NCBI RefSeq assembly: GCF_900116375.1 | Contig: NZ_UETB01000015.1 | Location: 28,327-92,326, forward strand | Direction of reading: 5' to 3' | DNA: 64,000 nt | Source: Georgenia satyanarayanai | Lineage (GTDB): Bacteria; Actinomycetota; Actinomycetes; Actinomycetales; Actinomycetaceae | Shown: positions 1 through 8,087 of the stretch, one piece after another | How positions within the stretch are numbered: position 1 is the stretch's first letter | How the letters are laid out: the number at the start of each line of letters is the position of its first letter | Program-made: the position numbers and the translations under genes | Notes under the pieces: generated by a model | Database searches by the model: none | The model's input: only the letters and a program-made list of their open reading frames with translations | What the model was told of the DNA's origin: nothing

Positions 1-2065
1 CGGCTCTGGCGAACAGTGGTGTCCAGGCCGGTGCGGTGCTCCGGGCGACGAGGACGTCCCCGGTGGTGAAGTGGGCGAGGTCCTCTGGACCGGTGATGAT
101 GCGGACCGGGCCGGTCGCTCGTCCTGCGCTGGCGGGTTGCCCGATGATGGCTGCCTCCGGGGGCGTGTGGGTGCGGGCTGCGTTGACTGCGCGGGCGATC
201 GGGTCGCCGATGAACCGGGGCGGCTGGCCCAGGGTGAGTGGAGCGACCAAGCGGCGCTGCTTCTCCCACGCGGCTCGGCGACTGTCCGCTGCTTCCGCGC
301 GTGGCGTGGGGTCGCCATCAAGTGCGGAGGTTAGTTCCTCGAGGGTGAGGAAGAACAGCTGGGTGCGCTGGTCGATGACGCCGCGGGTGGTGAGGTGGTC
401 GCCAAGGCGGTGAGCGCAGCGGCGAAGGAGGGGCCAGCCGAGGGTGAGGTCCCGGGCTTGTTCCTCCCTGACAGTGGTGTAGCGCTGCACGGTCCGCAGC
501 AGCCGGCCGAATGTGACCCGTTGTCGGGGCATGTCGCGGAGCGAGGTGGAGATGGCCTGCTCGGCTGCGACTCGGGTGGCGGCGCGGGTGAGGTTGGCGT
601 CATAGCTGGTGTGGCTGTGGGAGGTGCCGAGCTCGCCGGCGGTGGAGTGGTACCAGTCCAGGGATTGCACCGCGTGAGCGGGGACCGTGGCTTGCGTCCC
701 GGGCAGGCCGGTCAGCAGGACTTGGGTGTTGTCGATGGTCCCGGGGATGAGGCCGTGCGTGCGGCTGATCACGGTCAGCCGACTTTCCATCTTCCAGGCC
801 GACCCGCCGACGATGGCGAGGGACCACAGGTACTCCCCCGCCATCCTGCTGACGTGGTCCACGATGTTTCTCAGCCGTGTGGGGTCCGCGGTGTCGACCT
901 GTCGCTGGCCCGCGTCGACGAGCCGCCGGTAGGCGGGGAGCACGTCGCTGCGCCAGCATTCCTCCAGGTCGGCGAGGAGGGCGCGGCTGGCGCCTACCGG
1001 GTTGGTCGAGACCCGCCCGAGGGCGTTGAAAAGCAGCCACGGCGCCCGGCCCCGGCTTTCCACGATGAGGCGGGCCAGCAGGCCCGGCGTCGGGGTCGGC
1101 AGCGCGTTGTAGTACCAGCCGTTGACGGTGGCGTAGGGGAAGGGGACCACTGCGCCGAGCGTGGCTCGTTGCCCGTCCAGGTAGCCGGCCTCGATGCGGT
1201 CCAGGAGCCAGTCGGCGAACAGCGGGGTCATCGCCTCGGGCAGCCACTCCCCCAGCCGCAGGTTCCGCATCCAGTACCCCGGGCCGGGCGCCTGCCAGGT
1301 GACCGGCGCGGGCAGCGCGGTGATCGGCCTGGCCTGGAGCAGGTAGAGGTGTCCGTCCTGGTCGATGGCCCACTCGATGTCCTGGGGAGCGCCGAGGTGC
1401 CGCGCCGCCCGGCCGGCGAGCTCGGCCACTGCCGCCGCTTGAGCGCGGTCCAGGACGTCACCGTCGATGCTGGGGTGGGTGACCATGGCCGCGCCGCCGC
1501 GAACGATCCACTCCTCCCCGATGCTGGTTCCGGACACGAGCCGTTCGCCGAGGCCACGGACCGCCGAGACCACCGTCTCCTCGCGGTTCCCAGTGACCGG
1601 GTTGGCGGTGAACGCGACTCCGGCGGCCGCGGCGGCGACCATCTGCTGCACCAGTACGGCCATGCCGGGATCGCCGTCGCGGTCACCCGGTGCCCGGTGG
1701 GACTGGTAGGCGCTGACCCGTGGCGTGGTCGCCGATTCCGCACACCGGAGGATCGCCTCCCTCAGGCGGTCTGGCTCCACGTCGAGATACGACTCGTACA
1801 TCCCGGCGTAGGACGCTCCTGGAAGGTCTTCCGCCGCTGCCGATGACCGCACCGCATACGGCCCCGGCCCAGCCCTCTGGGCGGCATCGGTAATGGCGGC
1901 CGCCTGCACGTCGCGGGATCCCGGAGCTACCGTCACGACGAATCCCTGGGGAACCGGGAATCCGGCCTGGGTGAGCTCGGCGAGGACACCGGCCTTGCTG
2001 CCGGTGATGGATCGGTCCACCGCTGCGGCGCTGGAGAGGTCGATCACGGTCCGGGAGCCATTCAC
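1..2065 (-). CDS. PEP/pyruvate-binding (PEP synthase-like) enzyme, 3' end outside window
   Basis: About 688 codons are visible and the gene continues past base 1. The N-terminal third is a PPDK_N/ATP-grasp domain, with SKAGVLAEL near residue 21, PVPQGFVVT and YAVRSSAAAEDLPGASYAGMY, and later VLVQQMV, AFTANPVTG and DIEWAIDQDG..LLQARPI. The last visible residues (GDVLVARSTAPAWTPLFARA) begin the PEP-utilizer mobile domain, so the phosphohistidine lies just outside. The three-part layout is that of PEP synthase and rifamycin phosphotransferase; the substrate cannot be decided here. The GTG start (2063-2065) follows AGGAGG by 5 nt and overlaps the RES gene stop in a GTGA junction, which implies translational coupling. 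Confidence 0.85.
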   Translation of the reverse strand, partial: MNGSRTVIDLSSAAAVDRSITGSKAGVLAELTQAGFPVPQGFVVTVAPGSRDVQAAAITDAAQRAGPGPYAVRSSAAAEDLPGASYAGMYESYLDVEPDRLREAILRCAESATTPRVSAYQSHRAPGDRDGDPGMAVLVQQMVAAAAAGVAFTANPVTGNREETVVSAVRGLGERLVSGTSIGEEWIVRGGAAMVTHPSIDGDVLDRAQAAAVAELAGRAARHLGAPQDIEWAIDQDGHLYLLQARPITALPAPVTWQAPGPGYWMRNLRLGEWLPEAMTPLFADWLLDRIEAGYLDGQRATLGAVVPFPYATVNGWYYNALPTPTPGLLARLIVESRGRAPWLLFNALGRVSTNPVGASRALLADLEECWRSDVLPAYRRLVDAGQRQVDTADPTRLRNIVDHVSRMAGEYLWSLAIVGGSAWKMESRLTVISRTHGLIPGTIDNTQVLLTGLPGTQATVPAHAVQSLDWYHSTAGELGTSHSHTSYDANLTRAATRVAAEQAISTSLRDMPRQRVTFGRLLRTVQRYTTVREEQARDLTLGWPLLRRCAHRLGDHLTTRGVIDQRTQLFFLTLEELTSALDGDPTPRAEAADSRRAAWEKQRRLVAPLTLGQPPRFIGDPIARAVNAARTHTPPEAAIIGQPASAGRATGPVRIITGPEDLAHFTTGDVLVARSTAPAWTPLFARA

Positions 2066-2980
2066 GCCCGCCTCCTAAAGTTGGGGTAGCGCCTCTCCAG
2101 TGTCTTGGCATGGGGCGAGCCTGTCGATGCTCTGAGGCGACGGACGCAGTTCGCGCGCGGCTCGGCGCGCAGGTAGTGAGGCTTCCCGGGGAGCACCTCG
2201 AGCTGCCAGTCGGTGGTGACGGCCCGGAAGGCGTCGCCGTCGACGTTGAGGTCCTCAAGCGTCTTGGGGTCGTTCTCTCCGGGCGTGAGCACGTCGTCGG
2301 CTCGCCGGTCCCACCAGGCCCAGCAGGTGCCGTAGCCGGTCTTGGAAGTGAACTGGATGCCGAGCGGGAGGGAGCCGTCGAAGAGGCTCTGCCCGCGGAC
2401 GTGCTGGGCCAGGAGCGTGGTGACGGCACGGTTCTCACCGGTGGTGCCGCTGAGGGTGAGCAGCGGGACCCCGGCCTGCCGGAGCGGCTCGGCGAGGTCC
2501 AGGCCCAGGCGGTTGAGTGTGGCCTTGTGGTCGATCTGGACCCACCAGCCCTCGGCGGGCATGGCCACGCGGTGCAGGCAGCGGCTCATCTGCCAGTTCA
2601 CACTGCGCCCACGGGCGTTCGCGGCCGTTGGCCGCGGCCTGGTCGCGGACCGCGGTGATGTACTCCTCCACACTCATGCCGATGGCGTCGGCGTCGGCCT
2701 GCAGGGTGACTCGGGCGGCGCGGAGGTCCTGGAGGACCTCGGCGAACGCGGTGGTGGCCCGCTCGGCAAAGTAGACGGTGCGCCCGATGGTGTCGAAGCG
2801 CCCGCGCCGGTCGGGCAGCTCCGCGGGCAGCGGTCCCACGTGCTCGTTGACACGCACGGCGAGGATGCCACCGGAGCGGGTGTAGCGCTCCTGGGCGACG
2901 CGCCGGCCGTTCTGTCCGCGGGCCGGCACGAGGTGCAGCCCGGTGCGGGGGCAGACCCGGGAGCGTGGAGCGGCGCTCAC
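2062..2980 (-). pseudogene. RES-domain toxin, frameshifted
   Basis: A RES-domain (MbcT-like, NAD-degrading toxin family) coding sequence is split over two frames. The N-terminal part runs from the GTG at 2978-2980, with GRFDTIGRTVYFAERATTAF typical of the RES core, and stays open until about 2600. The C-terminal part continues in another frame with SVNWQMSRCLHRV, LLTLSGTTGENRAV, GIQFTSKTGYGTCWAWW and ends at 2062. Joining them needs one small indel at about 2600-2640. The start overlaps the upstream antitoxin stop (GTGA) and the stop overlaps the downstream PEP-type gene start (GTGA). Inactivation, sequencing error or a recoding event could explain the break; decay is likeliest because the partner is broken too. 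Confidence 0.8.
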
Positions 2981-3354
2981 GCCGCGGGGGATCCGTCGAT
3001 GAACGCGAGGGCGGCGCCGATGACCTCGGCGCTCTTGAGGTCACGTACCGCCGAGATGGGGGTCGTCTCACCGAGGCGCGGGTTGGCACCCACCAGCCAC
3101 GCGAGGGCGACGTCGGGACCCTCTGCCTGCTCGAGGAGGTGCCAGACGCGTTAACCCAACCGGAGCTGGTTCACGGTCTTGAGGCGGGGCTCGGGCCCGT
3201 CGGGGCGCGCCCACCGGGCGGGCTGGCCTCGGTCCTTGGTGCCGGTCATCGCCTGGACGACGGTGGTGCCCACGTTCTCGTTGAGGATCCGCACCAGCTC
3301 GTGGATGTCGAGCCTGGTGGCGTCGGCGTGCGCGGCGACTACATCGGATCTCAT
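2977..3354 (-). pseudogene. MbcA/ParS/Xre-type antitoxin with internal stop
   Basis: One continuous frame of 125 codons carries a TAA at 3151-3153 in the middle. Before it stand NVGTTVVQAMTGTKDRG and RLKTVNQLRLG; after it RVWHLLEQAEGPDVALAWL, VGANPRLGETTPISAVRD and EVIGAALAFIDG, the C-terminal toxin-binding domain of antitoxins paired with RES toxins. Family members normally have a Tyr where the TAA sits (LR.aYRvW), so a single TAY-to-TAA change would explain the break. The ATG at 3352-3354 lies 6 nt after TAGTGT, suggesting a leaderless message. The gene overlaps the RES gene by a GTGA junction. Confidence 0.8.
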
Positions 3355-3434
3355 GCCGAAACACTACGCGGGAAGCAACGCAAAAGCCACCGAGAATCTA
3401 GCCGCGAATCCGCGAGACCCGTAGTCGCGTTGCC

Positions 3435-3812
3435 TCAGCAGCAGCTGGCGGGGTTGCTGCCGGTGTGCTGGATGCGCGGGACGCCGCCCAGGGTGTCGAG
3501 GGCCTGTGGGGCGACGGCGTAGTAGGCCCATTTGCCGCGCTTGTCGCGGGTGAGGAGGCCGGCGTCGGTGAGGATCTTGAGGTGGTGGGAGACGGTCGGC
3601 TGGGACAGGTCCACGGGCTCGGTGAGGTCGCAGACGCATGCCTCACCCCCCTCGTGGGAGGCGATGATCGAGAGCAGGCGCAGCCGGGCGGGGTCGGCCA
3701 GGGCCTTGAACATCGCCGCGAGGTCGCGTGCCTGGCCGTCCGCGAGGGGCTCGCGGATGAGCGGCGCGCAGCACGCCGTCTCGAGTTCGGGGGTCTGCGG
3801 GATCGCCGTCAT
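3435..3812 (-). CDS. arsR: ArsR-family metalloregulator (arsenic operon)
   Basis: A 125-residue winged-helix repressor of the ArsR/SmtB family. The core reads FKALADPARLRLLSII, then EACVCDLTEPVDLSQPTVSHHLKIL. Cys59 and Cys61 sit in the CVC motif at the start of the recognition-helix region, the As(III)-binding position of classical E. coli-type ArsR. Extra cysteine pairs stand at residues 14-15 (TACCAP) and at the very C-terminus (SCC). I start at the ATG at 3810-3812; an upstream in-frame extension to 3860 shows no family similarity. It is divergent from the arsenic-resistance genes that follow and should repress both directions until it binds arsenite. Confidence 0.9.
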   Translation of the reverse strand: MTAIPQTPELETACCAPLIREPLADGQARDLAAMFKALADPARLRLLSIIASHEGGEACVCDLTEPVDLSQPTVSHHLKILTDAGLLTRDKRGKWAYYAVAPQALDTLGGVPRIQHTGSNPASCC

Positions 3813-3928
3813 GACACCATCATCCCTGACCGATTGACGTCTGTCTATACGATCTGGCATGCTGCGCTGGTCACATCGAGAATCATCAATGTGAGGGTGC
3901 GGGTCGTGCCCTCTGGGAGGGACCAGCC
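3813..3928. promoter_or_regulatory. Divergent arsR / arsO control region
   Basis: The 116 bp between the two divergent starts must hold both promoters and the ArsR operator. Visible elements are TTGACG at about 3834 on the plus strand, TATAGA on the minus strand at about 3843-3848 (a possible arsR -10 box), and AT-rich half sites ATTGA and ATCAA of the kind ArsR proteins bind. No long perfect palindrome is present, so the exact operator is uncertain. Confidence 0.45.
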
Positions 3929-5317
3929 ATGTCCTCGACTACAACGACGTCGTTGCCGGTGATCGTGATTGGTGCCGGCCCGGTGGGCCTGGCGGCCGCC
4001 GCTCATCTGGTCGAGCGGGGCCTGGAGCCGCTGGTGCTGGAGGCCGGGGACTCGGTGGCCGCGGCGGTGCGGCAGTGGGCCCACGTTCGGCTGTTCTCGC
4101 CGTGGCAGTTTAACGTCGACGCCGCCGCGCGCCGCCTGCTGGAGGAGGAGGGCTGGCAGGAGCCGGCCCCCAAGCGCCTGCCCACCGGTGGTGAGCTGGT
4201 CAGTGACTACCTCGAGCCGCTGGCCCGAACGGCCGCCCTGCAGGGGCGGATCGTGACAGGGGCACGGGTGGTGGCGGTGAGCCGCGATGGCCTGGACAAG
4301 ACCCACGGCCGCGGCCGCGCCGAGCGCCCGTTCCTTGTGCGCGCCACGGTCGACGGCGAGGTGGTGGACTGCCGGGCCCGGGCCGTGATCGACGCCTCGG
4401 GCACCTGGTCCCAGACCAACCCGCTGGGCACGGCCGGACTGCCAGCACCGGGCGAGACCGACGCCGCCTCCTTCCTCCTCGGTCCACTGCCCGACGTGCT
4501 CGGGCGGGACCGGGAGAGGGCGGCCGGCAAGCACGTCGTGGTCGTGGGCGCCGGGCACTCGGCGGCGAACACGCTGCTGTCCCTGGCCCAGCTGCGTCGC
4601 GCCGAGCCGGGCACCCGGGTGACCTGGCTGGTGCGGGGCTCCTCGGTCGAGCGGGCCTACGGCGGCGGTGATGCTGATGGGCTGCCGGCGCGCGGGATGC
4701 TCGGCTCCCAGCTGCGGCGGGCGGTGGAGGCCGGTGAGGTCGAGCTCATGGCGTCGGCCACGATCACCGCGATGCGGCCGGTCGGGGACGGTCTGGAGCT
4801 GACGCTCGCCACGCGCGAGGGTGAGCGCCGACTGGCGGTGGACGCCGTCGCGGGCGCGACGGGTTTCCGCCCGGACCTGGCGATGCTGCGTGAGCTGCGC
4901 CTGGACCTGGACCCGGGAGTCGAGGCACCGAGCCGGCTGGCTCCGCTCATCGACCCGGAGTTCCACTCCTGTGGGACGGTTCCCGCGCACGGCGCGGACG
5001 TGCTGGCCCACCCGGAGCCCGACTTCTACATCGCGGGCATGAAGTCCTACGGCCGCGCCCCCACGTTCCTCCTGGCCACCGGGTATGAGCAGGTGCGCTC
5101 GATCGTCGCCCAGCTCGCCGGGGACAGCGCCGCCGCGTCCACGCTAGAGCTGGAGCTGCCCGAGACCGGGGTGTGCTCCACCGCGACCCCGGTGGTGGAG
5201 GCCGACGGCAGCCTGAGCATCGCCCCGGAGGCGGCCGGTGACTGCTGCGGGGCGCCGGCCGAGCCCGCGCTCATCGGCTTCCCCACCGGCTTCGCCCACG
5301 GCCGCACCGCCCTCTGA
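3929..5317 (+). CDS. arsO: ArsO-like flavin-dependent oxidoreductase
   Basis: A 462-residue two-dinucleotide-binding-domain flavoprotein. The FAD motif GAGPVG is at residues 15-20 and a second, NADPH-type GAGHSA motif is near 207. The region WAHVRLFSPW is typical of flavoproteins annotated next to arsenic genes; in Streptomyces plasmid arsRBOCT clusters the flavin monooxygenase ArsO occupies the same position. The exact reaction is not settled from sequence. The C-terminal tail contains a DCCGAP cysteine pair near residue 439, beyond the catalytic fold. The gene is divergent from arsR and is followed by a 13-bp hairpin before the arsB leader. Confidence 0.8.
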   Translation: MSSTTTTSLPVIVIGAGPVGLAAAAHLVERGLEPLVLEAGDSVAAAVRQWAHVRLFSPWQFNVDAAARRLLEEEGWQEPAPKRLPTGGELVSDYLEPLARTAALQGRIVTGARVVAVSRDGLDKTHGRGRAERPFLVRATVDGEVVDCRARAVIDASGTWSQTNPLGTAGLPAPGETDAASFLLGPLPDVLGRDRERAAGKHVVVVGAGHSAANTLLSLAQLRRAEPGTRVTWLVRGSSVERAYGGGDADGLPARGMLGSQLRRAVEAGEVELMASATITAMRPVGDGLELTLATREGERRLAVDAVAGATGFRPDLAMLRELRLDLDPGVEAPSRLAPLIDPEFHSCGTVPAHGADVLAHPEPDFYIAGMKSYGRAPTFLLATGYEQVRSIVAQLAGDSAAASTLELELPETGVCSTATPVVEADGSLSIAPEAAGDCCGAPAEPALIGFPTGFAHGRTAL

Positions 5318-5339
5318 ACGAACTCGACGATCACAGGTC

Positions 5340-5370
5340 GAGCCCTGCCCTCCCCCTGAGGGCAGGGCTC
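5340..5370. terminator. Perfect 13-bp hairpin between arsO and arsB
   Basis: Arms GAGCCCTGCCCTC (5340-5352) and GAGGGCAGGGCTC (5358-5370) pair perfectly around the 5-nt loop CCCCT. No T-run follows, so it could be a weak or factor-assisted terminator, an attenuator, or an mRNA end stabiliser that lowers arsB relative to arsO. It lies 28 nt upstream of the small leader frame. Confidence 0.7.
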
Positions 5371-5397
5371 GCCCGCGCGACGAAAGGACACCAGACG

Positions 5398-5490
5398 GTG
5401 ACACCCGCACTCGACCCCCGACATGAGGCACCCGGCGCCCAGCCGGCCGGGACCTCCCGCTTCGCGGTCGGGGGTGCGCCGTGCTGCTAG
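5398..5490 (+). CDS. Small leader peptide ending in Cys-Cys, overlapping arsB start
   Basis: A 30-codon frame opens with GTG 9 nt after GAAAGGA, a clear ribosome binding site, and ends GGAPCC-stop. Its last bases overlap the arsB start codon by 10 nt (GTGCTGCTAG). The arsB GTG itself has only a weak upstream purine run, so translation of this leader may deliver ribosomes to arsB. The terminal cysteine pair matches the cysteine pairs at the ends of neighbouring ArsR and ArsO. It may instead be merely a misread 5' extension of arsB; I cannot exclude that from sequence. Confidence 0.5.
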   Translation: MTPALDPRHEAPGAQPAGTSRFAVGGAPCC

Positions 5491-6938
5491 CCGTGGGGAT
5501 CTTCCTCGCCACCCTGGTCCTGGTGATCTGGCAGCCCAAGGGCCTCGGTATCGGGTGGAGCGCGCTGGGCGGCGCGGCGGTCGCGCTCATCGCCGGGGTG
5601 GTCCAGCTCGGTGACATCCCGGTGGTGTGGGACATCGTGTGGAACGCGACGCTGACCTTTGTCGCGGTCATCATCATCTGCTCGATCCTGGACGAGGCCG
5701 GCTTCTTCGAGTGGGCCGCCCTGCACGTGGCACGCTGGGCGCGCGGCAACGGCAGCGCCCTGTTCAACCTCATCGTCGTCCTCGGGGCGGCGGTGGCGGC
5801 GCTGTTCGCCAACGATGGCGCGGCCCTGGTGATGACCCCGATCGTCTTCCAGATGATCCTGGCGCTGCGGTTCTCCCCGGCGGTGGCCTTCGGGCTGGTC
5901 ATCGCCACCGGCTTCATCGCCGACACCACCAGCCTGCCGTTCGTGGTCTCCAACCTCGTCAACATCGTCATCGCCGACTACTTCGGCATCGGCTTCGCCC
6001 GCTACGCCCTGGTCATGGTGCCCGTGGCACTGGTCTCGTTGGGCGCGAGCCTGGTGGTGCTGCGCCTGTTCTTCCGCAAGTCCATCCCCGGCCGCTACGA
6101 CGTGACGGCGCTGCGTCGCCCGGCCGAGGCGGTGACCGACCCGACGACGTTCCGCGCGGGCATCGTCGTCCTGGGCGCGCTGCTGGTCGGCTACTTCGCC
6201 GCCGACGCCATCGGGATCCCCGTGGCCGCCGTGGCCGCCCTGTGTGCCGTCGTCCTGGCGCTCATCGCCGCCCGCCGCCCGCGCCCGCTCTTCCGGGGCG
6301 CCCAGATCCGTCCCGCCGCCACCGACGACGACCTGGTGACGGCCCCGGTGCGCGGTGGTGGTGGCCGGCCCTCGTCCGGCGCCACCTCTGCTCCTGGCGG
6401 CGGGGCCACCCCCGCACCGGCGGGGACCATCACCACCTCGGAGCCGACGATCGCAGTGTGGTCGGTGGTCAGGTCCGCGCCGTGGCAGATCGTGATGTTC
6501 AGCCTGGGCATGTACCTGGTGGTCTACGGCCTGCGCAACGAGGGCCTGACCGACTACCTCGGCCAGGTCCTCGCGGGCATCGCCGAGCACGGTGGCCTGG
6601 CCACCGCGGCCGGCACCGGGTTCCTGGTGGCGGGGATGTCCTCGGTGATGAACAACATGCCCACCACCCTCATCGCCGCCCTGGGCATCGAGGCCGCCGC
6701 AACCAGCGGGCTCACCGAGCAGATGATGGCCTACGCCGCTGTCATCGGCGCCGACCTGGGCCCCAAGATCACCCCCATCGGGTCACTCGCCACCCTCCTG
6801 TGGCTCTCGGTCCTGGACCGCAAGGGCATGCACATCGGCTGGGGCACCTACTTCAAGGTCGGCATCGTCCTCACCATCCCCGTCCTCGCGGTCACGCTGC
6901 TCGCCCTGGCCGGCTGGCTCACCCTCCTCGGCCCCTGA
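5481..6938 (+). CDS. arsB: ArsB-type arsenite efflux permease
   Basis: A 485-residue polytopic membrane protein of the ArsB/NhaD (ion transporter) superfamily, which exports arsenite using membrane potential. Recognisable stretches are [27 protein letters not shown] split over two helices, [16 protein letters not shown], and near the C-terminus [11 protein letters not shown] and [20 protein letters not shown]. Residues about 270-315 form a Gly/Ser/Pro-rich cytoplasmic loop between the two halves. The GTG start overlaps the preceding leader frame. Position between arsO and the reductase genes fits an arsRBOCT-type detoxification operon. Confidence 0.92.
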   Translation: MLLAVGIFLATLVLVIWQPKGLGIGWSALGGAAVALIAGVVQLGDIPVVWDIVWNATLTFVAVIIICSILDEAGFFEWAALHVARWARGNGSALFNLIVVLGAAVAALFANDGAALVMTPIVFQMILALRFSPAVAFGLVIATGFIADTTSLPFVVSNLVNIVIADYFGIGFARYALVMVPVALVSLGASLVVLRLFFRKSIPGRYDVTALRRPAEAVTDPTTFRAGIVVLGALLVGYFAADAIGIPVAAVAALCAVVLALIAARRPRPLFRGAQIRPAATDDDLVTAPVRGGGGRPSSGATSAPGGGATPAPAGTITTSEPTIAVWSVVRSAPWQIVMFSLGMYLVVYGLRNEGLTDYLGQVLAGIAEHGGLATAAGTGFLVAGMSSVMNNMPTTLIAALGIEAAATSGLTEQMMAYAAVIGADLGPKITPIGSLATLLWLSVLDRKGMHIGWGTYFKVGIVLTIPVLAVTLLALAGWLTLLGP

Positions 6939-6952
6939 GCCGCACCGGGGCT

Positions 6953-6990
6953 AGACAATCGCGATTCAGTCAGTCATCATTGAGTCAATG
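6953..6990. promoter_or_regulatory. Palindromic operator candidates before the ArsR-ArsC fusion
   Basis: Two perfect palindromes precede the gene: AATCGCGATT at 6957-6966 and ATTGAGTCAAT at 6979-6989, the latter covering the ATG start. TAGACA at 6952 may form part of a -10 box. The ATTGA/TCAAT half sites resemble ArsR/SmtB operators, so the fusion protein may control its own expression. Confidence 0.5.
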
Positions 6991-7659
6991 AACGCTGACT
7001 GGAGTGACGTGGGGCGGGCGCGGCTGCACGCCGCGCTGGCGGACCCCGCCCGGCTGCGGATCGTCGATGTGCTGAGCCTGGGGGACGCCTCCCCCTCCGA
7101 GCTCGCCGAGATCCTCACCGCGCCCTCCAACCTGGTGGCCCACCACCTGGGCGTCCTGGAGCGCGAGGGCATCGTCAGCCGCAAGAAGTCCGAGGCCGAC
7201 CGGCGACGCAACTACGTCCAGCTCGTCCCCGGCGCCCTGGACCACATCACCCCGCGCGACCAGCGCGCGGTGGCCCGCGTGGTGTTCGTCTGCACCCGCA
7301 ACTCCGCCCGCTCCCACCTTGCCGCGGCGCTGTGGCGCCGCGCTAGTGCGGTGCCCGTCACCTCGGCCGGCACCCACCCCGCCGAGGCGATTCACCCGGT
7401 CGCCCTCGAGGTGGCCCGCCGCCACCGCCTGGACCTGCCGCGCGTGGCCCCCCAGCACGTCGACGGCGTGCTGAGCTTGGGTGACCTGGTCATCAGCGTG
7501 TGCGACCGCGCCCACGAGGAGCTCACCACCCCGATCGACATCCACTGGTCGGTGCCCGACCCGGTCGCCGCCGGTGACGCCGAGGCCTTCGACGAGGCAC
7601 TGGCCGACCTCACCCGCAGGGTCACCACCCTGGCCCCCCGCCTGACCCCCACCCACTGA
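6988..7659 (+). CDS. ArsR regulator fused to ArsC/LMW-phosphatase-type reductase domain
   Basis: A 223-residue fusion. Residues 1-85 are a winged helix of ArsR type (HAALADPARLRIVDVLS, then LVAHHLGVLEREGIV). Residues 97-215 are a low-molecular-weight phosphatase/arsenate reductase fold, with the anion loop CTRNSARS at 102-109, a further Cys171 in SVCDRAHE and an Asp190-Pro191 pair. The N-terminal part lacks a CVC metal site. The C-terminal domain could reduce arsenate or sense it. A separate complete arsC follows 11 nt later, so the fusion may be chiefly regulatory. Confidence 0.85.
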   Translation: MNADWSDVGRARLHAALADPARLRIVDVLSLGDASPSELAEILTAPSNLVAHHLGVLEREGIVSRKKSEADRRRNYVQLVPGALDHITPRDQRAVARVVFVCTRNSARSHLAAALWRRASAVPVTSAGTHPAEAIHPVALEVARRHRLDLPRVAPQHVDGVLSLGDLVISVCDRAHEELTTPIDIHWSVPDPVAAGDAEAFDEALADLTRRVTTLAPRLTPTH

Positions 7660-7670
7660 AGGAGACCCCC

Positions 7671-8081
7671 GTGTCCCAGCGTCCCAGCGTCATGTTCGTC
7701 TGCGTCCACAACGCCGGCCGTTCCCAGATGGCCGCCGGCTTCATGACCGCCCTGTCCCAGGGGCAGGTCGAGGTCCGCTCCGCCGGGTCCGCCCCAGCCG
7801 ACCAGATCAACCCCGTCGCCGTCGAGGCGATGAAGGAAGTCGGCATCGACATCACCGCCAACAAGCCCAAGATCCTCACCCCCGACGCCGTGGAAGCCTC
7901 CGACGTCGTCATCACCATGGGCTGCGGGGACGTCTGTCCCTACTTCCCCGGTGTGCGCTACGAGGACTGGGAGCTGACCGACCCCGCCGGCCAAGGCATC
8001 GAAACCGTCCGCCAGGTCCGCGACGACATCCGCGGCCGCATCGAGGGCCTACTGGCCGAGCTCCTCCCCGCGAAGGCCTGA
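7671..8081 (+). CDS. arsC: Arsenate reductase ArsC, thioredoxin-coupled type
   Basis: A 136-residue LMW-PTPase-fold arsenate reductase. The catalytic loop CVHNAGRS begins at Cys11, and the resolving pair is Cys85 and Cys89 in TMGCGDVCP, the three-cysteine relay of S. aureus pI258-type enzymes that pass electrons to thioredoxin. The GTG start follows AAGGAGA at good spacing. It is 6 nt from the thioredoxin reductase gene, which would regenerate its reductant. No thioredoxin gene is in the window. Confidence 0.93.
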   Translation: MSQRPSVMFVCVHNAGRSQMAAGFMTALSQGQVEVRSAGSAPADQINPVAVEAMKEVGIDITANKPKILTPDAVEASDVVITMGCGDVCPYFPGVRYEDWELTDPAGQGIETVRQVRDDIRGRIEGLLAELLPAKA

Positions 8082-8087
8082 CCCCCG

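Noticed and set aside
395..1846. Long plus-strand open frame opposite the PEP-type enzyme
   Set aside because: Low-complexity Gly/Val/Asp/Arg composition typical of an antisense frame in GC-rich DNA; the minus-strand gene has clear PPDK motifs and a ribosome site.
5481..6590. Antisense frame over arsB read as a hydrophilic His/Arg-rich protein
   Set aside because: Mirror of a membrane protein gene; no independent start signal or similarity.
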